Shown here in pieces: positions 28,501 to 32,941 of a stretch of 64,000 bases of DNA. This DNA is from Dendrolimus kikuchii. Taxonomy: Eukaryota; Arthropoda; Insecta; Lepidoptera; Lasiocampidae. A program made the position numbers and the translations under genes. Within the stretch, counting starts at the first letter, position 1, and the number at the start of each line of letters is the position of its first letter. The notes beneath the pieces were generated by a model. That model had not been told where the DNA came from, did no database searches, and saw nothing but the letters and a program-made list of their open reading frames with translations. The DNA is taken from contig CM034415.1 of the NCBI GenBank assembly GCA_019925095.2, forward strand, positions 4,125,001-4,189,000. The letters run 5' to 3'.

Positions 28501-28852
28501 TTTGCAATATATATTGAAATTTGGTTCGAATATATCAATATGTTTGTTGTTAGCCGCCACCTCATTGTAATAACGAGCCATTCTGACAATGGGATTTAAG
28601 TCAGATATATTGTTTTTATGGACGTCTAAAGCAAAAATATTACTCGTAATATTTTCTCTATTAAAATATTATTAGAATCGAAATATTAATAGAACTGTAA
28701 AGGCAGTACAATAGAAATTCTCAAAATGGATTTCTCCAACCAGATACTTCGGTGCAGTCGGATGCCTTCTAAACCTCGACACTAAGAATGTGTGCAACCG
28801 GACGACCGTGCAGCACAGGACGAACGCGGAGACCAACCAAGCGGACAGATGA
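1479..28852 (+). CDS. fbl: Pantothenate kinase (fumble/PANK), nine exons, exon 4 broken
   Basis: Catalyses ATP-dependent phosphorylation of pantothenate, the first and rate-setting step of coenzyme A synthesis. Exons: 1479-1557, 6195-6373, 8468-8641, 11011-11058 (truncated), 23870-24021, 25397-25573, 26268-26403, 27624-27739, 28744-28852. Every junction except that of exon 4 has GT..AG borders and agreeing phase. Family motifs appear in order: GMDIGGT (exon 2), ATGGGAYKF (exon 3), KMDELDALI with the catalytic Glu (exon 4), NIGSGVS (exon 5), GGGTFLGLC and DIYGGDY (exon 6), [15 protein letters not shown] (exon 7), VVFCGNFLR (exon 8), GYFGAVG (exons 8/9). The exons present encode about 389 residues; about 18 residues that should follow exon 4 are not found. 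The break adjoins a BEL/Pao LTR. Introns are packed with TEs. This is either a broken allele or copy, or an assembly join. Family identity is certain; functionality is not. Confidence 0.93.
1680..2225 (+). mobile_element. piggyBac-like MITE, split by family A retroposon
   Basis: Left part has AGCACATATGTGTCCGCGAT and CACGTGATCGTTAATT; right part has GAGTTGTATGATTTGTATGA and TTGCGGCTTTTTGGTATAT. These join seamlessly in the uninterrupted copies at 2699-2899 and 59868-60067. A family A retroposon sits in the middle (1794-2108). In PANK intron 1. Confidence 0.75.
1794..2108 (-). mobile_element. Retroposon family A, near-complete copy
   Basis: Roughly 310-bp unit whose sense strand (minus here) ends in TGCAATAAAAAA, that is, a poly(A) tail preceded by AATAAA. 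The sense strand starts TCCGTGCAGGAACGGAGAAA. Probably a LINE 3' end or SINE; no RT domain is present so its parent is unknown. Nested in a MITE. Confidence 0.75.
2324..2518 (-). mobile_element. piggyBac-like MITE
   Basis: Ends AACCCTTCAGCTC and GAGCTGAAGAGTTAA are inverted repeats; the interior matches the copies at 2699 and 59868. In PANK intron 1. Confidence 0.75.
2699..2899 (-). mobile_element. piggyBac-like MITE with TTAA flanks
   Basis: Flanked exactly by TTAA at 2699-2702 and 2896-2899, with CCC..GGG outer ends (TTAACCCTTAAG...GCTGAAGGGTTAA). TTAA duplication and CCC ends are diagnostic of piggyBac-type transposition. About 200 bp with no coding capacity. Confidence 0.8.
3187..3440 (+). 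mobile_element. tRNA-derived SINE (copy 1)
   Basis: RNA polymerase III A-box-like GTGGTTGAGCGGGCTAAGCC and B box GGGTTCGATTCCTGG in tRNA spacing, then a family-specific body (TATTTACTATGGTCTGGGTG) and a TTATT-rich tail. Other copies at 22552, 30819 and, diverged, on the minus strand at 30250 and 40770. Confidence 0.8.
3748..4200 (+). repeat. GC-rich dispersed repeat D (copy 1)
   Basis: Contains CCGTTTGAGGATTAAGCCGC and TATGCCAGGGCTACGGG. The inverse of this block recurs at 61436-61745. GC content far above the surroundings suggests the 5' region of a LINE, but no protein domain is readable. In PANK intron 1. Confidence 0.6.
4392..4701 (+). mobile_element. Poly(A)-tailed retroposon with 16-bp target duplication
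   Basis: AAGTAAAATGCAAACT occurs at 4376-4391 and again at 4702-4717. Between them lies about 310 bp ending in a run of roughly 20 A. This is the signature of LINE-type retroposition. The body (GGTTTTTAGTGGGTATTGGG) looks like a LINE 3' UTR; no ORF is recognisable. Confidence 0.8.
4718..5710. other. PANK intron 1, AT-rich, no gene seen
   Basis: No coding signal. At 5230-5345 there is a small cluster of GAGTCGAGTCAACTCGAGTC-like short palindromic repeats; the rest is AT-rich intron. Confidence 0.5.
5711..6172 (+). repeat. 160-bp tandem repeat, about 2.9 units
   Basis: Units begin near 5711, 5871 and 6031, each with AATTTCGCCAT.AGGCTCAC, CATCTCTTTCCAACACACCT and GGTTTCTATAACTTT. The period is a constant 160 bp. 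Units 2 and 3 are more alike than unit 1. The array stops about 20 bp before the PANK exon 2 acceptor. Confidence 0.85.
6195..6373 (+). CDS. fbl: PANK exon 2 (ATP-binding GMDIGGT)
   Basis: Acceptor TTACAG ends at 6194 and donor GTGAGT begins at 6374. It encodes [20 protein letters not shown] and on to [11 protein letters not shown]. The glycine-rich GMDIGGT is the N-terminal phosphate-binding loop of eukaryotic PANK. It enters in phase 1 and leaves in phase 0. The third unit of a 160-bp tandem array ends about 20 bp before its acceptor. Confidence 0.95.
6424..6940 (+). mobile_element. RTE-type LINE fragment (copy 2), longest
   Basis: Encodes the RT C-terminal region: [72 protein letters not shown], ending ARELA-stop. 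The stop is followed by AGTT(ATGT)n. This end structure and the [10 protein letters not shown] block are typical of RTE/BovB-like LINEs. 5'-truncated; starts about 50 bp after PANK exon 2. Confidence 0.88.
7116..7485. mobile_element. MITE with 17-bp terminal inverted repeats
   Basis: GTTTTTCAACACACTTG near 7116 and its inverse CAAGTGTGTTGAAAAAC near 7468-7484 bound about 370 bp. Inside lies the palindrome ATAACTCACTAGTGAGTTAT (7210-7229). Noncoding; superfamily unknown. Confidence 0.65.
7668..7893 (+). mobile_element. Retroposon family A (copy 4)
   Basis: Sense copy from GCCAGGTGGTAGGGCAATTG to CTCCTGCAATAAAAGAAAAG, 5'-truncated. PANK intron 2. Confidence 0.72.
7894..8467. other. PANK intron 2 remainder
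   Basis: No gene. Holds an (ACAT)n run near 8285 and a short dispersed block at 8352-8405 (GCGGCCTTATCGCTAAAAAG, GCGATCTCTTCCAGG) that recurs at 56450-56500. Confidence 0.45.
8468..8641 (+). CDS. fbl: PANK exon 3 (ATGGGAYKF)
   Basis: 58 codons, phase 0 at both ends, acceptor CAAACAG and donor GTGAGC. Carries LHFIRFPT and [13 protein letters not shown], hallmark blocks of the family. Because it ends in phase 0 and exon 5 starts in phase 0, skipping exon 4 would keep frame but remove the catalytic Glu. Confidence 0.95.
8965..9752. mobile_element. Element with about 50-bp TIRs, composite interior
   Basis: Left end AGAGTTTACCCCGCGGG...TAGTGTGTATCTCTTG and right end ACAAGAGATACGCACTAGAG...CGCGGGGTAAACTCTAG are inverted copies. 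The interior holds Helitron-like text (TATTAATATTATAAATGCG, CTGTCTGTCTGTCTG) and an ACTGGGTCC minisatellite. Noncoding. PANK intron 3. Confidence 0.65.
9410..9540 (+). repeat. 9-bp minisatellite (ACTGGGTCC)n
   Basis: A run of ACTGGGTCC units and variants (ACTGGGCCC, ACTTAGACC). Several are perfect; others differ by one to three bases. Confidence 0.8.
9850..10164 (-). mobile_element. Retroposon family A (copy 5), near complete
   Basis: About 310 bp; sense strand (minus) runs from TCCGTGCAGGAACGGAGAAA to TGCAATAAAAAAAAAG. Best full-length reference for the family in this window. Confidence 0.78.
10301..10608. mobile_element. Fold-back Helitron-like pair
   Basis: Two roughly 115-bp inverted arms: 10301-10417 and 10493-10608, each holding CACGCAAGAACTACTGAATG or its inverse. 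They face each other across about 75 bp. A CTAGT end (GGGCGCAGCTAGT) follows at 10725-10737. Confidence 0.65.
11011..11058 (+). CDS. fbl: PANK exon 4, 3' end lost at LTR junction
   Basis: Acceptor TCTTCCCCAG ends at 11010. Sixteen codons, [16 protein letters not shown], continue exon 3 in phase 0 and align without gaps to the family block that holds the catalytic Glu (E138 in human PANK3). Homology stops at 11058. From about 11058 the sequence matches positions 17831 onward of the downstream BEL LTR, and an in-frame TAG follows at 11062-11064. The next block of the family (about 18 residues around the conserved LLYID segment) is absent here and was not found before exon 5. Confidence 0.85.
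11307..11528 (+). other. LTR hairpin array (three related stem-loops plus one longer)
   Basis: Stem-loops at 11307-11344, 11365-11402, 11424-11460 and 11474-11528. Outer stems of the first three: CCGGGCT/AGCCCGG, CCGGGTT/AACCCGG, CCGGGCT/AGCCCGG; inner stem CAGGCG/CGCCTG in the first two. The fourth pairs TGCCTGCAC with GTGCAGGCA and GCCTACTC with GAGTAGGC. The same array is at 18080-18301. The change from C-G to T-A pairing in the second hairpin keeps the stem, which argues for a selected structure. Confidence 0.8.
11819..11828 (+). promoter_or_regulatory. LTR TATA box
   Basis: TATAAATATA in the LTR, about 260 bp before the gag start; the same motif lies in the 3' LTR at about 21506. It fits the retrotransposon promoter. 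Confidence 0.6.
12081..17777 (+). CDS. BEL/Pao gag-pol polyprotein
   Basis: One uninterrupted 1898-codon ORF. In order: Gag with a coiled, charged N-terminus and the [14 protein letters not shown] block near residue 255; Cys/His knuckles ([25 protein letters not shown]); aspartic protease with ALLDEGST, catalytic Asp at about residue 595; reverse transcriptase with YMDDY at residue 1007; RNase H region with [13 protein letters not shown]; integrase with a zinc-binding [13 protein letters not shown]...CLQC region and D1603, D1665, E1710 as the catalytic triad; a C-terminal DUF5641-like tail (GDLVIICD). The domain order PR-RT-RH-IN and YMDD box fit BEL/Pao. All key residues are present, so the protein looks functional. 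The 5' LTR clip would impair another cycle only if U3 signals lie in the lost bases. Confidence 0.95.
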   Translation: MPNTRSRIEKDAAQANKKSATEVATTSTTTGSVTAESGTETSSVKATTVKATTVKATAVKATPTASATTVKATMPVSVTDLQPQPPPVLREILRRKECTLEETSRPQSLRSTTSRRRLAELEAKERLAALKLKQLEAAVELEQARINRLQAESSDDDDVIEESELPSRRVDMWFERLPQTQEPHATEPPPAPATLASDIGRMNERGQGVHVGNMARGQRVSERGPPARSNVMDVTSLAEAITEAARTSTRQAQRYMQELPTFNGNSGEWLSFQAAFRESGGSFSAGENVARLRRSLRGAALEAVSALLITQTGPEDILKALERRFGRPDALVLGEMEKMKTWTRVTDSPRDLCLFANKMANLVATIEVLNKPQYLHSPEMLRAAVEKLTPIVRNKWYDYAAMKTEGVPELKKLASFLNEEADKCAAYAPIERESEMARSKRRTEHIHIVNNDSERVNMRKSEPCPVCKRDHKLSDCRKFVGADVSARWDLAKKCKVCFRCLRSRHRRSSCRAPPCGVERCTLHHHRLLHHQRRPEVNEVSPSAVSVTSEPAGEVLASAINSVINDGRNKRRAYLKVAPVAITGPRGSRHTYALLDEGSTVTIIDAQLAEQLGLSGPRDPMKMQGVNGEESSHDYSMRVSARIRGSYETEEHTLRDARTIKNMSFFSQTVHRSDVQGCAHLQEIENVLIYERATPKILIGQDNWELIISNEVRKGPRHQPVASRTQLGWVLHGCRTSTTSPVVFCSHLSMMEEDHDPLEEIMKKYFALESLGIEPRTQVSDPQQRALEILEKKTRRLENGQFETGLLWKDESSPMPNNYENALKRLQNLEKKLDRDEELKAKYEERIENLMLSGYAERASTPPTSGRTWYLPHFAVVNPDKEKIRVVHDAAAKYHGRSLNDMLLPGPDLLRSLPGVIMKYRQYPVAVSADIKEMFMQVKIIEADRDALRFLWRGNRRDSEPPEEYRMTSLIFGATSSPCVALYVKNKNAREFENEDREAARAIVVNHYMDDYLQSLQTVEEARKMTAAVDNIQRRAGFQLRGWTSNYKEAISSFAPSGQTTVEIGGSEIEKTLGLMWHVREDTLGFRVNQRRVPAEVLAGSRMPTKREALGLIMSIFDPLGFISPLTTPAKRIMQDTWKYKTTWDEVIPEELQDKWKNWLRDLISLPNLRIPRCYEYSPAAIRELHTFVDASEEAYAAVVYIRTTRADGRVNVMIAAAKSRVTPMKPVSIPRLELQAAVLGARLSKSVQEGHDWELHRHTYWSDSRTTLAWIRAEPRTYKTFVAHRLAEIEDLTKKNEWRWLPSAQNVADDATRKTPSDFNPQHRWFTGPKFLYLDIEKWPQETKTEVPTTGEEKCATLTEDNDVIVIDFKRFSRWTTIVRTMGRVLQFIRLCKRPTNTVAAARRKRTKKNPTPDEEWKKNIKKKNKEKSKCPKENNVERKFKKINGKMLMLSERKLIALAQRESFGDKPLDTIRRRHNKGELAGLTIETDEHNILRLRGRIDEAQEISYEMANPAILDGKHKYTKLYIQHVHEKLHHGGVEMVVNELRQRLWVMKIRPSVKAVLRNCLQCRLRRAQPASPSTGSLPAARLAHHSRPFTFTGVDYFGPLEVTVGRHREKRYVALFTCMTSRALHLEVVASLSADSAINALRRFIARRGVPTELWSDNATCFRSADRELAEAGRAVEEEASRRQIAWRFLPPAAPFMAGAWERMVRTVKEALRVTLREQRPSDETLATLLAEVEATVNSRPLTHVAVGPDEPPAITPNLLLLGPNCHMPAPGNFEASDVTARAHWRRAQYLADVFWRRWVREYLPLLQYRREPYASGDNPKVGDLVIICDPNLPRNTWPRGRVTAVHPGRDGEVRVLDVTTASGRVLRRPTKRVVVLPIGESRDATAGEC
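18350..21251 (-). mobile_element. Jockey-clade LINE, 5'-truncated, nested in BEL LTR
   Basis: Inserted in the LTR with an 11-bp target duplication GTAATGGTAAG (18339-18349 and 21252-21262). The poly(A) tail appears as T-run at 18350. The 5' end is cut inside the endonuclease domain. Confidence 0.92.
18634..21246 (-). CDS. LINE ORF2: endonuclease (partial) and reverse transcriptase
   Basis: 870 codons open to the truncated 5' end. The endonuclease remainder shows [15 protein letters not shown] and [12 protein letters not shown], the metal-binding and catalytic blocks of APE-type LINE endonucleases; the domain's first part is missing. The RT shows [49 protein letters not shown] and [10 protein letters not shown] (FADD at about residue 578). 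C-terminal [20 protein letters not shown] is typical of Jockey-type elements. The ATG at 21246 is only the first in-frame ATG after the cut, not the natural start. No stop or frameshift interrupts it. Confidence 0.92.
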   Translation of the reverse strand: MTGHQPLVIVSAYLACQKTLIKKDLETLFNLGPAVIIAGDLNCKHEQWNCNTTNPNGRALINISDNLLFDILTPMTPTRYPPNRDWGTPNTLDLALLRGVTLQFHSIETMDDIDSDHRPVILRLGPQTDQTSETRTSVDWLRLETLLKATSSQDLDRIPDHIVSRHDTETAIEALTSHLQSAVRNSSRQVPVEDDRHLCLPDEVRVLLREKRAASRAHDRYPTEDNRVRLRELEREVKLRIREVREQRWDRTLRDIEPTHQAYWKLARALKSDTLTVIPALERADNTEAFDDEEKAECLAQSLELQCSPTTQNVDQSHLTEVDSEVERRSSLPAETTLDTVTVEEVQDLIKSLKPRKAPGTDGINNRVLKLLPAHLIIILVSIFNAAITNCSFPAIWKEADVIGIHKPGKPANKPSSYRPISLLSALSKLYERVILSRLRDFAFSKHLIPDEQFGFRARHSCVQQVHRITEHILSHFAHRPRPIGTAALFLDVAKAFDKVWHNGLIYKLYQFGMPDRLVLILRDFLLGRSFRFRVEGTRSSPHPLTAGVPQGSALSPLLFTLYTSDIPKTPDVELALFADDTALYTSDQNRQMACIRLQTAVTELGEWFRKWRIEVNPEKSAAMFFSPGTLRSPKRASLRLKTISLYDQQIPWAKYTKYLGVTLDRNLRFNEHITIVRNRARFVMGRLAPMIDKRSKMSLRHKLTLYKTCILPIMTYASVVFGHVKPALLDKLQIVQNKFMRRAVGAPLYMRNVDLHRDLELPSIKNYITSLSRKYFDLAPHHRNPLVVSASDYKPRRKALVRRPRNVLTDRVDVITKRLARISPPTVRTVGWQAPTDRHRRRRLRRRQSRSLHVPARDARRHSSPHRID
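21719..21930 (-). mobile_element. Helitron-like element, half copy at BEL right flank
   Basis: CTACCATCATGCAAAATTTA and GTTTCGGAGGTTAGCCCCTA match the middle-to-end of the family seen whole at 27895-28180 and (inverse) 58485-58797. The half that should precede CTACCATCAT is missing, as the BEL LTR starts there. Confidence 0.72.
22069..22358 (+). mobile_element. Helitron-like nonautonomous element
   Basis: Starts TCTATATATATAAAAATC and ends GCCGGGTCAGCTAGT; a second copy at 47348-47643 is close over its whole length. TC start and CTAGT end with no TIR. Confidence 0.68.
22552..22800 (+). mobile_element. tRNA-derived SINE (copy 2)
   Basis: GTGGTTGAGCGGGCTAAGCC and GGTTCGATTCCTGG boxes, close to the copy at 3187. 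Sits inside a Helitron-like stretch (22360-23032). Confidence 0.8.
22810..23780 (+). repeat. Helitron-like remnants, PANK intron 4
   Basis: Two CTAGT-ended elements: one closing GTCGCGGGCAAATGCTAGT near 23030, one from CTATACTAATATATAAAGC (23066) to GAGGGCAGAAGCTAGTATAG (about 23775). Parts of both recur in the same order at 62480-63230. No gene. Confidence 0.55.
23870..24021 (+). CDS. fbl: PANK exon 5 (NIGSGVS)
   Basis: Acceptor TTTCACAG and donor GTGAGT; enters in phase 0 and leaves in phase 2. Encodes [20 protein letters not shown] then [20 protein letters not shown]. Its 3' half and the start of the following intron recur as four decayed copies inside intron 5. Confidence 0.95.
24079..25225 (+). 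repeat. Four decayed copies of PANK exon 5 in intron 5
   Basis: Copies near 24079-24160, 24957-25040, 25060-25110 and 25150-25225 repeat the exon 5 3' half plus donor and start of intron: CAGCG.TGTCTCGCT, GAGAACTTCTA, GAGCGG.ACCAGGTGAGTGAG, GTGAATGAATGG. Each carries stops, lost codons or small deletions (for example TTCTATTGAGTGAGCGG), so none can be coding. Confidence 0.85.
24346..24756. mobile_element. Putative MITE inside the ghost-exon array
   Basis: AGGGTTGCCAGA at about 24346 and TCTGGCAACCCT at about 24745 are inverse ends around about 400 bp. Noncoding. It lies between ghost copies 1 and 2, so it probably inserted after the duplication. Confidence 0.5.
25397..25573 (+). CDS. fbl: PANK exon 6 (GGGTFLGLC)
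   Basis: Acceptor ATTCCAG, donor GTAAGG, phase 2 in and phase 2 out. Encodes [17 protein letters not shown] and [19 protein letters not shown], strongly conserved substrate/nucleotide-binding core. Confidence 0.95.
25841..26072 (-). mobile_element. MITE family H (copy 1)
   Basis: Matches inverse copies at 32942 and 34076: CTCACAACG-type ends, GACGTCA palindromic centre, CTTGCTTACCGGCGTTACAA. Ends GGCTACGTTCC..GGAACGCGCCC are inverted. In PANK intron 6. Confidence 0.72.
26090..26200 (+). repeat. GTGAGTGAGT simple repeat before PANK exon 7
   Basis: Repeated GTGAGTGAGT/GGCGTGAGTGAGTCC motifs, each holding potential splice-donor strings (GTGAGT) just upstream of a real acceptor. Confidence 0.6.
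26268..26403 (+). CDS. fbl: PANK exon 7 ([13 protein letters not shown])
   Basis: Acceptor ATTTCAG, donor GTGAGT after AGA, phase 2 in and phase 0 out. Encodes [20 protein letters not shown] then [20 protein letters not shown], the second nucleotide-binding half of the ASKHA fold. The preceding 150 bp is a GTGAGTGAGT-rich stretch. Confidence 0.95.
26693..26890 (+). repeat. Dispersed repeat J (copy 1)
   Basis: TTTTGGCGGGAACTGAA, TTGTAGGATATTGATA and TGAACTGTATAGTCAAATGT; a second copy is at 31622-31815. Noncoding, type unknown. Confidence 0.65.
27189..27503 (-). mobile_element. Retroposon family A (copy 6), near complete
   Basis: Same extent as the copy at 9850, with the poly(A) end appearing as a T-run at 27189. 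PANK intron 7. Confidence 0.78.
27624..27739 (+). CDS. fbl: PANK exon 8
   Basis: Acceptor TTTGCAG, donor GTGAGT, phase 0 in and phase 2 out. Encodes [20 protein letters not shown] and ...[12 protein letters not shown], matching the C-terminal core of the family. Confidence 0.95.
27895..28180 (-). mobile_element. Helitron-like element, whole copy
   Basis: Runs from CGTGGTGCGG to TTATTATATGTATAGATATA; inverse of 58485-58797. Serves as reference for the half copy at the BEL right flank. PANK intron 8. Confidence 0.65.
28184..28385 (+). mobile_element. Retroposon family A (copy 7), both ends short
   Basis: GCCAGGTGGTAGGGCGTTTG to CCATCAAGTGGGC. The 3' tail is missing. Confidence 0.7.
28744..28852 (+). 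CDS. fbl: PANK exon 9 (stop)
   Basis: Acceptor CAACCAG, phase 2 in. Encodes [14 protein letters not shown] then a divergent tail ending in TGA at 28850-28852. The conserved GYFGAVG spans the exon 8/9 junction. Confidence 0.93.
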
Positions 28853-28897
28853 ACGTGGCAATAACATTGACAATATTATTGACGAATATATCGTACC

Positions 28898-28903
28898 AAT
28901 AAA
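28898..28903 (+). terminator. PANK poly(A) signal
   Basis: AATAAA 46 bp after the stop codon of PANK, the first such hexamer downstream. The implied 3' UTR is short. Confidence 0.7.
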
Positions 28904-29069
28904 TTGCATTTGTTAGTTTAAAGAATGACACTTTTAGCATTTTGCATATTTTTATGGCTCGTTTAAATTATGCCCACTGCCACAGGAGCGAGCAGGAAAG
29001 TGGGCAGCGCGAGTGTCATAATGTTCACGTTGTATTTAATATAATTTTTGCGACTAGTACACAATAACA

Positions 29070-29390
29070 TAATAAAACTACGTTTTAACGGCTTCAAGCG
29101 CGGTATTTGTATTGATTGATATTCCATCATTTCGGCCATTTTGCAATAGCTCACGAAAGACAGACATGTCAACTGTCAGTTAGTAATGTCAAAGTTTTTA
29201 TTGTACTTAACGCCAATTTGTTATTTTAATTACTTTGTTTATTTACTCTATGGGAGCCTAATTTACTGATTGACACTTGACAACTTTGTCTTCCGCGATC
29301 AAGCCTAGTGAAAAGTGCCCGAAACGTCAGAATAAAAACCAAAAATCAAATAAAATGCCGCGCCTGTAACCGTTATAACGTAGTTTTATT
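29070..29390. mobile_element. Fold-back element G (copy 1)
   Basis: Ends AATAAAACTACGTTTTAACG and ATAACGTAGTTTTATT are inverse. Long diverged arms continue inward (CGGCC.TTTT, CGAAACGTC). Lies just after PANK. Confidence 0.72.
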
Positions 29391-29867
29391 GTCATATGTT
29401 CAAATAGGTTGCGTTTACATTCTCGCGCTGCCGACTTCTCCTGCTTGCTGCCCTAGAAATGGGCATTATGTAAAGTGGTTTGAAAGGGGGAAGTTTATTT
29501 AAGATTTCCTTATTTTTGCTTGTACAGGGAGGTAGGAGTTCTAAAATCATTGTTAGTATGTTGCTGTTGTAAGGTGCATATATATTTTATTAAAAAAATA
29601 CTAAAAGTGTCCATTGCAATGTTGCCAGATAGGCGAATTTTTCGCTAGATTGGACGTGTCGTAGATGATATGTGTCACCGCAAATGGTAAGCGTTCTTGT
29701 TTATGTTTGAATTCTGTGTTGTTTATCAAATTATTTTCTTTAACAGAAATAATTTTAAAAAAGTATCTACCACAGGATATATTTTATCATTCTATTACTA
29801 GCGGTGAGAGTGACTGGTAGTGATGAAAAATCCAATGTAATTTTAAATTGATTTCATTTCATTTTTG

Positions 29868-30060
29868 ATACATACATAACTTCACGCCAGTTCCCTTGCG
29901 GGGTAGGCACGAAACAACAGAGCGCCAGTCAGGCTTATTCTTACACACGTCACTTGCTTCTTTGACATTCATAGCTCTTGTCATGCACGCTCGTCTGTTC
30001 TTAAAGCTCCTGACATCACCTTCTGCTAGTGCACGATCAATTTGATCATGGAAGGTGTTG
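29868..30060 (-). mobile_element. RTE-type LINE fragment (copy 3)
   Basis: About 190 bp, ATACATAACTTCACGCC to GATCATGGAAGGTGTTG. 5'-truncated, 3' end intact. Confidence 0.82.
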
Positions 30061-30244
30061 ATTCGTTTTTGATAAAGGAAATAATTCGGAAATATGTAGT
30101 TTGGAGAATACCTACAAAACTGATTTTTTTCTGTGTCTTAATATTTGAGTTATTTGAAAAATATTAAAGATGAAACAAGGTTTAGTTTGGCTGAGTTATA
30201 TTTAAAAAAGGAATAAAGCGTTTTTTGACATGGCACCATAAATG

Positions 30245-30420
30245 TCAACAAACTATAGACAAAACGGGCCACGCCGGGGCCAATCACAAACATACAGACC
30301 ATAGTAAACAGCGAAAATTCTTTGACGAAATTTACTATGCCAGGAATCGATCCTGGAGCTTCTGCTTTTTTGTGAGGTATGCCGGTACAATCCGAGAGGT
30401 CGTCGAATTATAGCCGTAAA
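30245..30420 (-). mobile_element. Diverged tRNA-derived SINE (minus)
   Basis: TTTACTATGCCAGGAATCGA and GTGAGGTATGCCGG are the inverse of the SINE at 3187. Incomplete. Confidence 0.55.
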
Positions 30421-30749
30421 ATGCTTATTTTATTTTATTCGGAAAGCAAACAATTTATAACTAAGTACATACTACTAAATATCTATAACTATATAATTGT
30501 TTCCACATATAGATAGCTATAGTGCCTGCTAGTAAATACTTTACATTCTATTAATTAAATTAAAAAGAGGAAATTAAAAAAGAAAATAAATTATTTTAAA
30601 ACTGATCTATTGAATCCAACTTGTTAACATTCAGACCTATTATTTCCTATATGTCAAATTAAATGTTTAAAATTGCGGCCACCTAAGTTTGAACATATCA
30701 AAATAATTAATATCTGCTTTTATTAAATAGCCTATGTATGCATATTTAT

Positions 30750-31612
30750 AATCTAGCGAAAAATTCGTTTATTGGGCAACATTGGCTCTATGGTAACTTC
30801 CAAAGCTTACAAAAAGTTGATTGTTGAGCGGGCTAAGCCTTTGCTGGCATACCTCACTGTAACGCCGACGTTCCGGGTTCGATTCCTGGTATAGTAAATT
30901 TCTGAAACGTATTTTCTCTGTTATTTACTATGGTCTGGGTGTCTTTGATCGGCCCCAGATTAGTCCGTTGTATATTACCCATAACACAACTTGCTTAATT
31001 TGGGGATATACAATCTGTGTGTCTGTCTGCCGACTATTATATATATAACGCATAATTAGATGCTTGGCATAGTAGTGTGATTTAGAACAAAAATTAACTA
31101 CAAGATCCACATTTCTAATCTAGCGAAAAATTCGCTTATTTACAATACTGGCTCTATTTGAAGTTCCGAATGTAATAATGTTTGAAGCTTCCATCATCCG
31201 ATTTTAGAAAATCATGTTTAATTATTAAAGGAAATTAACTGTAGTACTGGAACGAAACTTTAAATGCTTGGCATAATAATGTGACTTAGAAAATGGTTTT
31301 TGACTACTGGATAAACATGTCTAACCTAGCGAAAAGTTCACTTAAGTGGCAACACTGGCTCGGTTTTAAATTCCAAATAAAAAGAAGTTTGTTTAATTTT
31401 ATTCATACATTCAACAATTATATTAATTACTAACGAAAAGTAACTGGGATACTGAATCAAAACTAAAGCATATTTAGATGCTTGGCATAATAATGTGACT
31501 TAGACAATGGTCTTTGACGACTGGATAAACATGACTAATCTAGCGACAAGTTCACTTAGCTGGCAACACTGGCTCGATTTGAAATTCCAAATAATCACAA
31601 GATTGTTTAATT
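30750..31612 (+). repeat. About 210-bp satellite, four units, split by a SINE
   Basis: AA(T/C)CTAGCGA.AA.TTC.CTT followed by A.TGGCTC recurs at 30750, 31117, 31323 and 31536. The last three are 206 and 213 bp apart. The first gap is enlarged by the SINE at 30819. Units also share GATGCTTGGCATA.TA.TGTG. An inverse single unit lies near 29620-29665. Confidence 0.78.
30819..31045 (+). mobile_element. tRNA-derived SINE (copy 3) inside satellite
   Basis: GTTGAGCGGGCTAAGCC, GGGTTCGATTCCTGG and the SINE body, slightly 5'-truncated. Interrupts satellite unit 1. Confidence 0.78.
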
Positions 31613-31621
31613 TTACAAGAG

Positions 31622-31815
31622 TGTTTTGGCGGGAACTGAACGGGGGGGTTATGTACTGTGCATTTTTATTTTCAAAAAATGTGTAAAATTACTCTAAAAC
31701 GAACAATATTTGTAGGATATTGATAATTTTTGAGTATTAATTATGTATTTTTGGGAGAAGTGTGAACTGTATAGTCAAATGTGGCCTTTCGAGTCTTCAC
31801 AAGAACTCCGTTGAA
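31622..31815 (+). repeat. Dispersed repeat J (copy 2)
   Basis: Matches 26693-26890 over about 190 bp with scattered changes. Confidence 0.65.
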
Positions 31816-32062
31816 TACCGTCAGTAGTAGCCTACAATACAACTGCGCTATTATAGGAAGAGTTATACATCGGAATTGGCTGTATGCACTAAAGATTCCT
31901 TTGCCTGCCTTTGTGGCGAATTATACTACTGCTACTTGGCATAATGGTGTCACTTAATTATTATTATTTTTACTACAAAACGTCTAAAATTCGTTATACT
32001 TTATGCCGTGTTCCTATTTCTTGCTATCCATTAACTATATTTATATAAATAGACAGAGTTTA

Positions 32063-32278
32063 TAATAAAACTACGTTTTAACGGTTTTAAGCGCAAATAA
32101 TTAAAATGAACAAGTTGGCGGCAGGCTAAATAAAACCTTAACAATACTCGTTGACACTTGACATCTTCGTTTTCCGTGATCACTGCTACTGAAAAGTGGC
32201 CGAAACGTCGTCGAATAATAAAAATCAAATAAATTACCGCGCTTAAAACCGTTGAAACGTAGTTTTATCACATTCACA
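32063..32278. mobile_element. Fold-back element G (copy 3), internally deleted
   Basis: Inverse ends ATAATAAAACTACGTTTTAA and GAAACGTAGTTTTAT with a short middle; most of the left arm is deleted. Confidence 0.68.
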
Positions 32279-32349
32279 TATACTAGTCGCGATAACTTGA
32301 GAAGATATTATGTGAGACAGAATTTACTTACAACAAATCAGTATTACAT

Positions 32350-32552
32350 AAATCTTAGTCTTTATATATAAAAATGAATGTTTATCTGTATGTCCTTTAT
32401 AGAATCGTAAACTAATGATCTTTAGCGAAATTGTTGTGCATGAGCCAAAAGTTTCCGAGTTGCTTCACAATTGGACCCGGTAGATGGCGCTGCTGTCGGC
32501 ATATCGATTGAAGCTTTTCCGGGCAGGACGACGTCTGCCGGGACAGCTAGTA
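32350..32552 (+). mobile_element. Helitron-like element
   Basis: From CTTTATATATAAAAATGAAT to GACGTCTGCCGGGACAGCTAGT-type end, with GGACCCGGTAGATGGCGCTG. A related copy lies at 40094-40296. Confidence 0.6.
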
Positions 32553-32941
32553 ATAATGTAAAAATCCGAATGCTTAATTTTGATTAGAAACGATTTTTAT
32601 TTCATCGTATTCAATTTTTGGAGAAGTGCAATAATACAAGCGTTAACTCAAAAGCGTTACATTTTTTTTATTATACAAAATCGAACTTTAATGCGATGAA
32701 ATAAGATCTAAACAAATATCCGTAAGTGCATATTGCAAAGACAATCGTGCGTAAGGAGTAAACTCCAGTCGTGTTTCAGAGTCGACGCACATATTCTTTT
32801 TGGACATTTGTAATGTTTTTGTTAAGATTTATCTAATGCGGATTTATCGTAATAAATTCTGTCAGTTTATGTCTACAGAAATATCGTAAAGCGTGAGCGA
32901 GACACCAATCTCCATTCGGATAGATGCTTAATTTCCCTAAT

